Of a DNA stretch of 64,000 nucleotides, positions 49,140-60,968 are shown piece after piece. The position numbers and the translations under genes were made by a program. Source of the DNA: Hoplostethus atlanticus (Eukaryota; Chordata; Actinopteri; Trachichthyiformes; Trachichthyidae); NCBI GenBank assembly GCA_034670405.1, contig JAXDDX010000062.1:930001-994000 (forward strand), given 5' to 3'. The notes beneath the pieces were generated by a model. The model ran no database searches, was not told where the DNA came from, and saw only the letters and a program-made list of their open reading frames with translations. Each line of letters starts with the position of its first letter. Position 1 is the stretch's first letter.

Positions 49140-50601
49140 ATGGCGAGGTTAAGCGAGCATGGGATTCGTCTGAGTTCGGTATGTATTTTTTTTATAATAT
49201 GTATCTAAGCAGGATGTGTTCTGTTATCGGTGCAACCAAACAACTGTCGAAAAATCTTGAAAAAGTTGCTGGGAAAGAAGAATGCTCACTGGCTTATTTT
49301 ATTCTTCTGTAGATGAGTCCTTCCTTCCTGAATAGCAATTCAACAAGTCATACCTGGCCTTTCAGCGCGGTTGCAGAATTAATAGGTACAGTATGTCAGC
49401 AGGCTTTTCATCCAATTTATGTTTTGCACATTTTACCTTGAAGATACGGCGCGCCGCATTTGTTACGGTCGGAAAGCACTTTGACATAGGCGTCATTTAC
49501 ATTACATTACAGTCATTTAGCAGACGCTTTTGTCCAAAGCGACTTTCACGGTGTCATGTTATGTTTACTACACAGTCTATAAAAAATAACTAGTTGTCTC
49601 GTTACAAAACGGACTGAATGGACTTCCTCTATTTCACTCCCTAGCGCTAATATACCTATTGTATTACTATAGGGACTTAAAGTGCGTCTGTGGTACTCAG
49701 TAGTACGTTTCTAATGACCTTATTGTACTTGATAGTATTTTCCATGCAATATGGTATCACTGTAATATTCCTATCATATTCCTTTAAGGATTTGCTGTGT
49801 TGCAGTTTTACTATATAATATTCCTTATTTATCATAGGATTACTATAGTACTTCAATCATAGGGGTCTGTTCTAAGTGTAGGAAGACGGACGAAGCCTTT
49901 GTATTTGATTAAATACCTTGCACAAATGAGTTTACTGGGTGTATAAATCACCTGATGAGTCTCCATCCATGTGATGAGCCCGTGTTGTCAACATGGACAT
50001 TCCTCCACTGTGTACTGCGCTATTGGCTCAGACGCGCTCGTCGTGCTTTCTGTCTGTTGGCTGTTTGGAGGGAGGCAGGAGGAGCAAAACAGCTAGGGAG
50101 TGGACTGTGTTTAGGCAGTTATGCAGATGGGTTTGTGCTTCCTGAACACCATATATACATTCTCTTCAGTCTAGCTTCACTCCATCAGTTTCCCAAAGGC
50201 GATATATAAATTATTACCTGAAGTTCATTATTCAGCAGCCAGACCCAGCCAAAAAAACCACCAGAATATTCCTATAATCATCCTAGAGGAACTTGTGTGT
50301 CTGTGGTACTGAATAGTTACCTTATCATACCTTCTGACTCCTATGGTATCACCAAAATATTGATATCATATTTATATAATATGGGATTTAGAGTGTGTCT
50401 GTTGTTCTCAATAGTGAGTATATCATACTTTATGGCTCTTCTATTTCCTACAGTAAGGTATCACAATAGTACTCCTATAGGGACGTATAGTTTTGGTGTC
50501 ATATTTGTGTAGTAGTAGTAGCAGTTGTTACTTTTTTCAAACGGTGTTTTTTTGGGGGGCTATGCTCGTTAACCACATGGCCAGACACCAGACTTTCCTT
50601 C

Positions 50602-50680
<79 letters not shown>

Positions 50681-51463
50681 CAGACAATGCATCAGATCCC
50701 GGTGTAACTGCTAAACAGATCTGGATAGATGTAGTGGATGAGGAGGGTCAACTCTGTCTAACGTTTACTGATAATGGCAGTGGCATGACCCCCAACAAAC
50801 TGCACAAGATGCTCAGGTGAGGGACGCACACACACACACACACACATACAGTTCCATAAAGGTGACACACAAGTGCACACACATACTTGCGTCATAACAT
50901 CACAACTTGCAACATAAATGGGTTCATGTGCACAAGCATACACATGCGCAGTATTTCTCTCATCTACGCTCAAACCACAGAGTCACCAGCACCTTTAGAC
51001 CACATTTCCTTTCTCGCGCTTAAAAAACACACACACACACACACATTCTCCCTCAAACCAACACATACACACAGATACGCATCCAAGTCACACACATTGT
51101 CCCTCAAATAAGACACACACAGATGTACATGCTTCCTCCCACCAATGTGTCACTCAACCCCTTCACCTCTGTGTCCAGTTTTGGCTTCACCGAAAAGGGC
51201 TCGGGTAAGGCCAGTCAGCAGGCTATCGGCGTGTATGGAAACGGCTTCAAGTCTGGCTCCATGCGTCTGGGCCGCGACGCCCTCATCTTCACCAAGAACG
51301 GGGGCTGCCAGAGCGTAGGCATGCTGTCCCAGACCTACCTGCAAAACATCAAGGCCCAGGCCGTCATCGTCCCCATCGTCCCCTTCAACCAACAGACCAA
51401 TATCCTCATCAGGGAGACAGGGAGGGGAAAAGGGAGAGAACGTTTGACACATGAGCTGGAGTA

Positions 51464-51510
<47 letters not shown>

Positions 51511-54500
51511 TAGGAGATACTCAAACACATGCAGACAGGTTCATTTACACTCACACAGACAGACCAGCGTGAGAAGACAGGAGAATGTAGACCGGGAGAA
51601 CAGGACATGTAAGCTCAATGCAACGATGTGAAATGCGTGGTGGTATACTCTGAGTCACTATGCTAGTTGAAAAGGAAAGGGGGCTAAAACTAGGAGATAT
51701 ACAAGAAAAATTACTATGAGAAATAAAAGTAAATTATTACTCAATAAAATAAATATATAGACAATAAGTCAAGTATGTAAGAGCTAGTGCAGGCTAACCG
51801 CTCTCCCAGTTATTGTGCAGCGCTACGTGCTTTAAGTGATAGATGCTACATGTAGTACCTTTCAAATGCACAGGGTACACCATTTCCTGTATACATTTTT
51901 ATATGCATTCACCCATTTGGTACAGAACAGGTTCATGACCATGTAAACTCCCTGGTGCTCCTTGACCCAGTGTTACAGTCGCTGGTGGTGACTGAGGACT
52001 CGGAGGCCAGTCTGGCAGCCATCCTCAAACACTCCCTCATCGCCTCCCTGGAGCAATTACTTGCACACTTCGACTCCATCCCTTCAAAAAAAGGCACCAA
52101 GATAGTGATCTGGAACATCCGCAGGTTAGAACTTTACTTTTGTGCCCAAAGCCGTGGAGTTAGGTTGTGTTGGGCTGAATTTCTCACCTAATTGGGTTGA
52201 AAGATATTGTTGAAATGTTCTGTCTTTAGAAATGTTTCATGTCAGGCTTTAGTTAGGTTTGAGTTCACATAAAAAAACATACTCCTTGTGCTTAGTTTGG
52301 GTTTGGACAGAATTCTTAGCAGGTCAGGGCTCAAATTCTCATCGCCTATGTGCAATCATAGGCACAGACAGACACACAGGCAAGTAAAGACACAGGAACA
52401 CACACTCATCCGCAGCATATACATGCAATCTTTGTTTAAACATACCCTGGACTGTATGCAAAAATTTATGCAAAGCGACGCACTGTCATACGTGCACTCA
52501 CACAAACTAGCACAGTGCAGAGTCCTCCACGCTCACCCACCCAGGAAAAATAGACTTGCAGCTCCATGTAGTTCTGACTTTGGGACTCACTTTAGACTTA
52601 AAATGCTGTTAAACTGTTAAAAGAAAAAGTGCAGAATTCATATTAAGCGGTTTCTGCACTCAGCTATACATTCTTTTTCACTTCCTCATCACACTGGAAG
52701 CAGAGAAGTCACACTACACTGCTAATAATAAAAAATAACTGCATTTATAGATATAAGCCAAAATGATTCAAATGGTTCTGGTGATCTAGGATCCATGAAA
52801 GCCATTCAAACCCATTTGTGTAGCTTTGAAAATCATCACAATTCCCAAAAAGTGATCTGAGACCAGTGAGATACGATGTTTCATTTCCTGTTCTAACAAC
52901 TGATCTCTCACGTGTGATCCTGAAGAGCCAAGGACGGCAACCCGGAGCTGGATTTCGAGACAGATGTCAGTGACGTCTGTATGCCCGAGATCCAGATTGA
53001 GGAGCTGAAGAGGAGTCTGAAGAGCAGTGCGTTCCACAGAGCCGAGCAGAACGTCCCAGATATGGACTACTCGCTCAGGGTGCGTAGTGGGTGGAGCTTA
53101 AAGAATAATGCTGACACACAAGGCTATATAGTTTTCATCACCAAATCAACCTAACGGTGTAAATCTAGAGTGTAGATCTAAGAGCTACATGGCTAAGACT
53201 CTGTGGGACTCCAAGCCACTTCGTAACATACAAGCTAACTAGACTCTCCAACATCTCTACGTTTGATATTGGTATCTCATGCACTGTCAAGAGCCACATA
53301 GCCGTTGCAGGCACCACAGTTTTAGCTTGCCTGGTTGTCCAGATCTGAGTATGCCATCAATGCCTCTCACTACGTCCTGCCTCATCTCCTGAATCTGCCC
53401 CATGTCATTCAGGGTTACAGTCCAGCTTTGTGAACTTTTTGTCCTGTGTGAAGCTTTCTCTGTTTTTATGTTCTCTCTCTGTCTCTCTTTCTCTGTCTCT
53501 TAATCTCAGGCCTACCTCAGTATCTTGTACCTTAAGCCCAGGACTCAGATCATACTGAGAGGGAAGAAGGTTCTTGCCAAGCTTGTGGCTAAGAGGCTGA
53601 CACACATCGAGCACGATGTGTATAAACCCCACTTCAGCGTATCCTTACAGTCTGCGCCTGTGCGTGTGTGTGTGTGTGTGTCCTGCGTGATGCATGATGA
53701 AAAAATGATATTGCATGTCTTTTGCTGAAGATTGTGATTCATTCGGACACAGCCTTTTACACTTAAATTACGTGATTTGATTGATTTTCTTCCCCCGTTA
53801 ACCTTGACTGGTGGCTGTTAGAGAGAGAGGGTGAAGGTGACCTTTGGTCTGAACCCAAAGAACAAAGACCACTACGGTATCATGATGTACCACAAGAACC
53901 GACTCATCAAGTCCTATGAGAAAGTGGGCTGCCAGATCAAGGTAGAGCAAAGGGATTATACAAGGTTGACACACTATGTGGACATTACTGCATGTACGTG
54001 TGTGTGGATGAAAACATCTCTCTTTCTCCCATATTCCCCTCTTCCTCTATCTCAACCTCTCTAACCCCCCCCCCCATCTTTTCCTCTCCTTCCTTCCTCC
54101 CTTCCTCCATCACTCCCGGCAGTCTTCAGGTCAAAGGTCAGGCGTGGGGGTCATCGGCATTATCGAGTGTAACTTTCTGAAACCCGCGCACAACAAGCAA
54201 GACTTTGAGTACACCAAAGAATACAGGTACAGCATACGTGCATACACAAACAGAAACACACACACGAGCACACCAGGAGGTTTTCGCCTCACACACACCC
54301 ATGCAGTCAGATAGCCATGCCTGACACCAGACACCTGGTACATACTGTACAAACGACAAGTACAAAAACAAGTACATGCACCCGTTGCGTCAGTGACTCA
54401 AGCAGGTCTGACTAATGGCGTGAACAGTGTGATGACAGTCAATCTGTCACCACAGAAAAGTTGTGTGCATATGCTTATTTGGTTCACTTATTTGTCTTAG

Positions 54501-56212
54501 CTCTTGTTTATTTGATTCTCTTATTTGTCTCATTTGTTTAAGATGTAGTAGGTTGCTAACTTATAGCACTCTTACCTTAACACTAGTTATGCTCTTAGTT
54601 GCTTGTTTAGGAAGGAGATGCACTTACGATTTCTGGTGATTAGTAGTTTTCTTGCCTACCTATGTTGAATGCACTTATTGTAAGTCGCTTTGGATAAAAG
54701 CGTCTGCTAAATGACTGTAATGTAATGTAATGTAATATGTGGGAATAACAAAACAGGTGAAAGCAAAAAAGATGTCTAATTACCAATCAAACTACTCGGC
54801 TACAACTAGAATTAGCAGGGTTGCTGGTTTGTACTCATACTGTATCAATAATGATATTGTGAAAAACAGCGGAAAAGATCCTTTACATTGACGCCTCCAT
54901 ATTCTTCTCCCTAGACTGACCCTGGGCGCCTTGGGCCTAAAACTCAACGACTACTGGAGAGAGGTGACGGAGAAGAGGGCCAGAGAGAGAGAGTTTCAAG
55001 CTCTCGAGAAATTAGGTGAAAAGGAGGAGAGCCGGGAGGTCGCTAAGTGAGTGCAGATCGCTTTTTACTTTGAAGTCGGAAAAACACCTTGAAATACTGT
55101 AGTGCAAATGGGAAAAATAACTAAAACGAGAGAGGAGGGGAGGAGGTTGGTGCATCTAGATTAGATCATGTTAGATTAGATTAGATTACACTAGATAGAT
55201 TATATCAGATTAGATTAGATCAGATCAAATCAGATTACATTACATTAGATAGATTAGATCAGATTAGATTAGATCACATCAGATTAGATTAGATTACATT
55301 AGATCACATCAGATTAGATTAGATTACATTAGATAGATTAGATTAGATCAGATTAGATCAAATCTGATTACATTACATTACATTAGATTACATTAGATAG
55401 ATTAGATCAAATCAGATTAGATTACATTAGATAGATTAGATCAGATTAGATTAGATTAGATTAGTGCACTGCAGAGCACTTCCCAGTCCATAAGGTCAAA
55501 GCAGTCCTGTAGGACCTCCATGGAGTCCTCTGACCATACTCTGATAGAGCCTCTATATATCACAGAGTAGCAGTCCAAGAAGGTGCAGGTTGTCTGATAG
55601 CCTACACCTGTCAAGTATAAACTTGTGAATTCAACTGAAAGTGAAATCAAACTCTCTCAAGAAACCAGAGAACCAAGACGCGACAGCTCCTGGAGCTGCT
55701 CTTGTGACAATAACAAAGAAGCTGACCCTGTGAACTTTTAAAATGTTTGTTTGAGCTTTGAGCTTTTACAAACAAAGGAGTTTTCTTTTACTCTATTCCT
55801 ATAGAGCCTTAAATACGAAGCACTTTGTTACAGAGCACTTCACAAGGTTAAAAAAAAAAGTAACAGGAAACAATCGAAACAGACAAAAAGACCAAGCACA
55901 TCACAAAAACACATCGGTCGCTGGCTCTCTTGTTTCTAGCTTTGAGAGGGACACATTCATGTACACACATTTAAACTCTCCAACATCATTAGAATAACAT
56001 CGGAATTTTGCGTTGGGTGGACGGACCTCCCCTTTAAGGTGTGTGTGTGTGTGTTTCTGCTTGACTGATGCTGTGTGTGTGTATTTGCAGGAGTCCTGTG
56101 TGGTTACAGTGTGAAGAGTGCCTAAAGTGGAGGAGTGTTCCACCAGGTCATTACAGTGCCACTCCTGAAAACTGGAACTGCAGCCAGAACCCCAACCCAC
56201 ACTTCAGGTGTG

Positions 56213-56277
<65 letters not shown>

Positions 56278-56503
56278 ATGCATGAATGCTTTCACCCTGT
56301 ATGTGTTGACTTTAACAGGAAGCCCTTGAGCTGAACTGGAGTGAGCAGCGCTACAGTATTTGCTAAGCCATATTTGTTTGTGTCTGCGTCTCAGGAGCTG
56401 CTCTTCACCAGAAGAAGCAGAGGAGAGCGAGGAGCTGTTAACACCCAGCTACCAAAAACCCCACAAGAAACAGTAAAGTCACATTCCTATCAACCTCTCA
56501 GAC

Positions 56504-56571
<68 letters not shown>

Positions 56572-59500
56572 ACAATATGGACGGAAGTTGGCGTGTGTGT
56601 CTCTACACGTATGCCTGTTCACATGTGTGTGTGTGTATGTGGGTTCAGGTGCTCTTTTGTGGTTTCTACCAGTTTCATGCTGTTACTTCTAGTGTGTGTG
56701 TGTGTGTGTCTGACAATGAGAGACACGCCATGTTTTCATTTTTGACACCACTAGACCTAAAGATTGAACTGAAATGAGAATTGGATGTCTATTGTGTTAC
56801 TAATAGATGCTTTTAGCATCTAAGAAATATTTACATTGAACTGTTTTCGGGTTAGTACGTGTGTTTATATCCCGACTTTAATATTGAAGGCAAGAAGTCA
56901 TGCCATGGATTTGGTCTGCTGTGGACTTTCACAGTTCATGGGCTGCATAATATTTCATCAGTGACCCAGATGGATAGTCATTCCACATCGTACACTTTTT
57001 TTCCCTCCAGATTTCCTCACAGATGAATTTTGAATTTTTGTCAAAAATCCATTTTAGAATTGTCTTGTGCCTCTTGAATGGTACCATTTTTACTGCATTG
57101 ATTTCATTCTGCTTCATGTTTTCTTAACAATTTTACACGTACATAAGGTCCAATGCTATGTTACATGGTTAGTTGCACTTCTCCTCAGCTTGTTCAGTTC
57201 CTTTGTATTGAAAACCTCAAAGCTAGGAGAATTAAAGTTGAAATCATCTTAGAATTATCATTAAAAAGTAGGAACACTGTTTGTCGATTTGTCGATTTTC
57301 TGTTGACTTGCTTGAAATGAAACCGACCCACATATACTGTACTTTGCCCTCCTCAACTCTGGGTCTGTTTTCTTTCTGTAGAGAGCAGTACAAAGGGAGA
57401 AAACGAGAGAAATCATTGGAGGTATGTGAAAAAAAATATATTACCTGAATTATACAGATAATTCATCCTCTAATATCAAACAGGTCAAATAATACACTAT
57501 TTTGAACCAACACTTTTGTTGGAAGGTGAGTAAACATACATGTTGCATAACTGTGTTTGCTTGTGTGTGTGTGTGTTCCAGGTGTGTGGGTTCGAGGGCA
57601 GAGAGGCAAAACACCAAATCCTCTCACGTAGTTCATCTGAGCCCAGCCAACCCGCCAGGCCAGGCCCTCACACACAGCTGATCACACACTCACCGAAGAC
57701 CGGTCACACATCAAAGACGACACGCGTACGCAAGACCAGGCACACGCGGATCACCTTTTGGATCATCACTTCACGCACTCAGAAGAAGATGCAGACGCAG
57801 AGGAAGTCACGCAAGAGCAACATGCTGGAGGAGAGAAAAACATTCGAAACCAGACACAAATCAGGAAAGAAAAATGCACACAAGGACAGACGCGCGTGGA
57901 AAATGACACACACCCCGAAGCCGTGCACACCCAGAGGCCCTGAGGAGACAGAGAGGGACGAAACGATGGAAACAAACATGGACACAGTGGGAGGTGAAGA
58001 GGACCAAGCAGAAACATTAAGGTGAGGGATTATTGCATGCATGCACGCTCTGTGTAAGCTCATACTCTTATGTCTCCATCAGCTATGTTCAGGCTAGCTC
58101 GGTTTGGTTTGTGTCCCCATTGATTGACTTTGACTTTGACACTGCACGTCTTCAGCACTTAGCATTTGCAAATACAAAGCTGCACCACATATACTCACAC
58201 CAACTGACCAGCCTTTTGTTCTCTGTAGCCACAAGAGGAAAACAACAAGGCTGGTTTGCGTGTTGAAAAAGAGGTCGCGCCTTTGGGAGAAGCCTGACTC
58301 AGAGGGTATGACAGAAGGGTTGCATTCTGGGAAAGAAGCCAGTACGCCCAAGCCAGTGTCATGGGAGAAGAGCAAGCAGGACAGCAGCAGCAGAGTGGAA
58401 AAGCCAGGTGACATCGCCCAGTATAGCTGCAGCCTTGCCTGGTCGCTCCCCTCCACCCAGACCGCGGCAGTAGCTCCACTGAGTCGAACGGAGGGGCCAC
58501 GGAGCAAGCCACTGCCTCCGGGCGGGGGTGACAGGGAGGCAACAGTGCAGAGGCTGGCTGGCCTGGAGGAAGAGGCCCAGAGGCTTCGTAAGCTACTAGG
58601 TCTAGAAGTGAAGAAGACAACTCAAGGAACAATGACCACCGCCGATGACAGCACTGAGAAACCAACGGCAACAGCAGCCACGGCAACCAGTGAGGCCGGC
58701 TGCCAAACCGAGGTGGGTGAAGTCAAGTGTAGTGTGTCAGGGTCTTCATTGGCTGGGTTTACATGCAAGTATTTTGATGCAAATTATGATACATCATATT
58801 AGAAAACGACAAACATTTTTTACGCTCGCTTGATGCAGAAAGGGTTTTCGCAAATAAAAGAATGCAATAAAAATAAAGATGGAAATGCATTTGTTAAATA
58901 TATTACGTCTTAGTTCAGTTTCATTTGCACAACAATTCAATAATTCAAAAGTTGCATTGGATATCCACTATGGCTTCATGGAGGCGAAGCGGCCGCTCAT
59001 TGCGGTTGAGCGGCCAATAGTTTGTGCATCAGCATATTGTCAAGTGCATTTGTTTGTTTTCTTCGTCAGACAGCATGGAATACGGCCAACATTATCAGAC
59101 ACAAAAAACAATACAACTTTCCCAATACTAAAATACAAATACTCTCCATTTGTCTGGTGGATGTGTTTTTTCTGACGTTCAGGTAGCAGATTTATTTACT
59201 TCAACCCAGCTGACGGAAACACACCTGGAAGAGGCGGTCCATGACCAGGCTCCGGGGCCCAGGGAGGAGGCGGTCCATGGACCACTGGAGGAGGCGGACC
59301 ATGACCAGGCTCCGGGGCCCAGGGAGGAGGCGGCCCATGGACCACAGGAGGAGGCGGTCCATGGCCAGGCTCCGGGGCCCCAGGGAGGAGGCGGTCCAGG
59401 ACCAGTGGGCTGTTTGTGGGCAGAAGGAGCAGCCTGAACAGGGTAGACTCAGGAGGGAGAAGAATGAAACCCAGAGCAGCAGAGTGACAGACGGTGACAG

Positions 59501-60199
59501 CGATACCAGTGCACTCACAGACACCAGGTTATTTTTATTGAATTTTATTTTACCAATCCTCTAAACAAGCCTGGCAGGTTTGGACGAGTGGCATTAAAAT
59601 TAACTAACCATACAGAATTAGAGCTGCTACAAGTTCTCATTTTATCACTTATCACCCAGGATAATGCTAGTCGCCTACGATTACATAACATACTGTATGC
59701 TAAAGCGTTAGCATGCCACCTGCCAATCATCTCAGATATTGGGTAAGGTGACCAATGGGCCAAACTCCCAAAAAGTAGTAGTCCTTTAAAGTCATTCCTG
59801 CTAATCAATATAGTGGAACAATAGTCGTGATGATAACTCTAAGAAAAGGAAAAGAAAAAAGAAATAGAAAACTCTCCAATTCTGTAATTCTTGATTGTTT
59901 GCAATGTTGCAACTCAAAGTTGCCCTTGACAGGAGTTTCATCTGAATGACAGAAATGTGAATGCAAAGTGTAAGTCTAGTATTTCTAATAGTGATGGTCC
60001 TCTCTGTGTACCCCCCCCCCCCTCTTCCCCCGCCTCCCCCAGGATGGCAGAGGAGAATCTGCGTTGTTTCCGCAGCAACGTGGTGACACTTCTCTCTGCC
60101 CTCCTGCCCCAGGTGGACCTGGCTGGCATCAGTACGGAGACCACCGACGTTGACAACATCCTGCAGCAGATCATTGACGTCAACTCACTGAAACTCTGA
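49140..60199 (+). CDS. morc4: morc4-like MORC-family GHKL ATPase with CW zinc finger, complete gene (one apparent 1-base insertion)
   Basis: MORC3/4 proteins are nuclear ATPases that dimerise on ATP and read histone H3K4 methylation through a CW finger. Exons: 49140-49178, 49313-49385, 50684-50816, 51179-51399, 51977-52124, 52926-53079, 53510-53638, 53822-53941, 54123-54226, 54915-55046, 56091-56207, 56395-56472, 57382-57421, 57582-58021, 58229-58712, 59183-59527, 60043-60199. Total 2914 nt; dropping one extra base near 59378-59381 gives 970 residues (human MORC4 937). Motifs: ELIDNASDP (35-43), DNGSGM (67-72), [15 protein letters not shown] (99-113); CW finger C425, C428, W431, C448, C459; Lys/Arg-rich linker; coiled coil about 747-775; conserved C-terminal [11 protein letters not shown]. 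Phrases [20 protein letters not shown] and QC(E)ECLKWR favour MORC4 over MORC3, although [15 protein letters not shown] is MORC3-like. Intron 4 is U12-type AT-AC. An in-frame upstream ATG at 49101 would add 13 residues; 49140 fits family N-termini better. Confidence 0.92.
49499..49560 (+). repeat. Truncated copy of the 'cagacgcttt-tccaaagcgact' fish repeat
   Basis: Reads ttacattacattacagtcat, then ttagcagacgcttttgtcc, then aaagcgactttc, in morc4 intron 2. It shares its core with the fuller copies at 54.5 and 61.0 kb. Confidence 0.75.
50601..50672. repeat. (CT)n tract forming the polypyrimidine tract of morc4 exon 3
   Basis: About 70 bases of CT with a single tg interruption, ending 11 bases before the cag acceptor at 50681-50683. 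It acts in place of an ordinary polypyrimidine tract. Confidence 0.9.
51400..51976 (+). other. morc4: U12-type AT-AC intron (morc4 intron 4)
   Basis: The donor is ATATCCTC (51400-51407), one base from the U12 consensus ATATCCTT. A branch-site match TCCTTGAC lies at 51959-51966 with branch A at 51965. The intron ends TTAC at 51976, 11 bases beyond the branch A, within the usual 10-20. No GT donor gives an in-phase join at this place. With AT-AC splicing the protein reads FNQQTKSLVVTED, aligning gap-free with FNQQNKKMIITED of MORC4. An AT-AG join two bases later would hit a stop. Confidence 0.88.
51466..51509. repeat. (TG)n microsatellite
   Basis: Uninterrupted TG units inside the U12-type intron of morc4. 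Confidence 0.9.
54470..54738 (-). repeat. Interspersed repeat, about 270 bp, minus-strand copy in morc4 intron 9
   Basis: Ends with ttgtaagtcgctttggataa then aagcgtctgctaaatgactg and (TGTAA)n. Its reverse complement matches the copy at about 60.97-61.24 kb over most of its length, including 'ctaggtaggca', 'ccagaaatcgtaagtgcat' and the acaaataagtga portion. It is a common fish element whose class could not be named with confidence. Confidence 0.75.
55157..55465. repeat. GATTAGATTA-type minisatellite
   Basis: About 310 bases of degenerate tandem AGATT/AGATC/ACATT pentamers, mostly variants of 'agatt(agatt)' with interspersed 'acatt' and 'agatagatt'. It lies in morc4 intron 10, between the ATPase exons and the CW-finger exon. 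Confidence 0.85.
56208..56277. repeat. (TG)n microsatellite starting at a 5' splice site
   Basis: The donor of morc4 exon 11 (CTTCAG|gtgtgtgtg) is the first unit of a nearly perfect TG array of about 70 bases. Confidence 0.9.
56506..56569. repeat. (TG)n microsatellite
   Basis: About 32 uninterrupted GT units in morc4 intron 12, 34 bases after the exon 12 donor. Confidence 0.9.
59228..59395 (+). repeat. morc4: Coding 60-bp tandem repeat in morc4 exon 16
   Basis: Two full 60-bp units begin at 59228 and 59288 and a partial third at 59348. Each encodes 20 residues of the form [20 protein letters not shown], with few substitutions. The third unit has four C residues where the first two have three, which breaks the frame. 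Confidence 0.85.
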
Positions 60200-60968
60200 T
60201 TATTACTACATAGCCCAACTCAATGTCTCAAGAGTAGGAAATCAGTCCCAACTGCCCCAGCAATTCTCAGAGTGCTACTGGTGCTACTTTTAGGCGTAGG
60301 AGTAAAAGCCTGTTATCAAGGAAACAAGTCCTAACTCATTTAAACATTTGGACTGCAGGTTAATCAATATATATGTTTTATGCTAATATTGTGTGTTTAA
60401 TTGATTCAATCAGTGCCAAATTTTGATGATCAAGCTTGATTTCAATTCCTGAGGCTGGACACACATTACAGGATATTATTATATCAGTTTTACTAACTGA
60501 GAAAACAAATTTAGGTAATTGGGGTGAAACTCCAGGATTACAATTCTACTCTGAGGTTTTTATTGCAACATCTTGAAAGTTTGTCTGGTGCTAGATTATT
60601 TCGAAAAAATGTAAGCCTATTGCATCTCTGCCCTAATATTGTGTGAACATGAGCCAGGTAGTAACATTTGATAGTGTGTGAATTTATATCTATCATATTA
60701 ATTTAACGTGTGATGAAGCAGTTGTTTCTTTTTTTATCCGTTTTTTATTTACTGTTTAAATTAGTTTTATACAATTCTTCTTTATCTAAGTGTTTTTTCT
60801 AGTTTGCATTAAAAAAAACGAAATACATGCTGCCTCCTATTTTGCCAATGATTTGTCAGCCTCCTCTGCATCAGTCCAATACAGCAGAACTCCTGCAGTA
60901 CGTCCTATTGGCCACTAGGTGGAGTGAAGCCACGCTCCTTATTAACGCTTGCTTCTTTCACACACACA

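Noticed and set aside
51955..51978. GT-AG acceptor gtgttacag before morc4 exon 5
   Set aside because: No GT donor upstream joins in phase, and using AG shifts the frame into a stop. The AT-AC pair with a U12 branch site gives the conserved protein.
57758..57943. The +2 frame as the true frame of morc4 exon 14
   Set aside because: The annotated frame is open for the full 440 nt and fits the phases of both neighbours; the +2 frame is bounded by stops at 57638 and 57941. Kept as a finding only.
49140..60199. Calling the MORC gene MORC3
   Set aside because: The N-terminus has MORC3-like phrases, but [14 protein letters not shown], the IWNIRR segment, the CW core and linkage to mid2 favour MORC4. 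A tree is needed for certainty.
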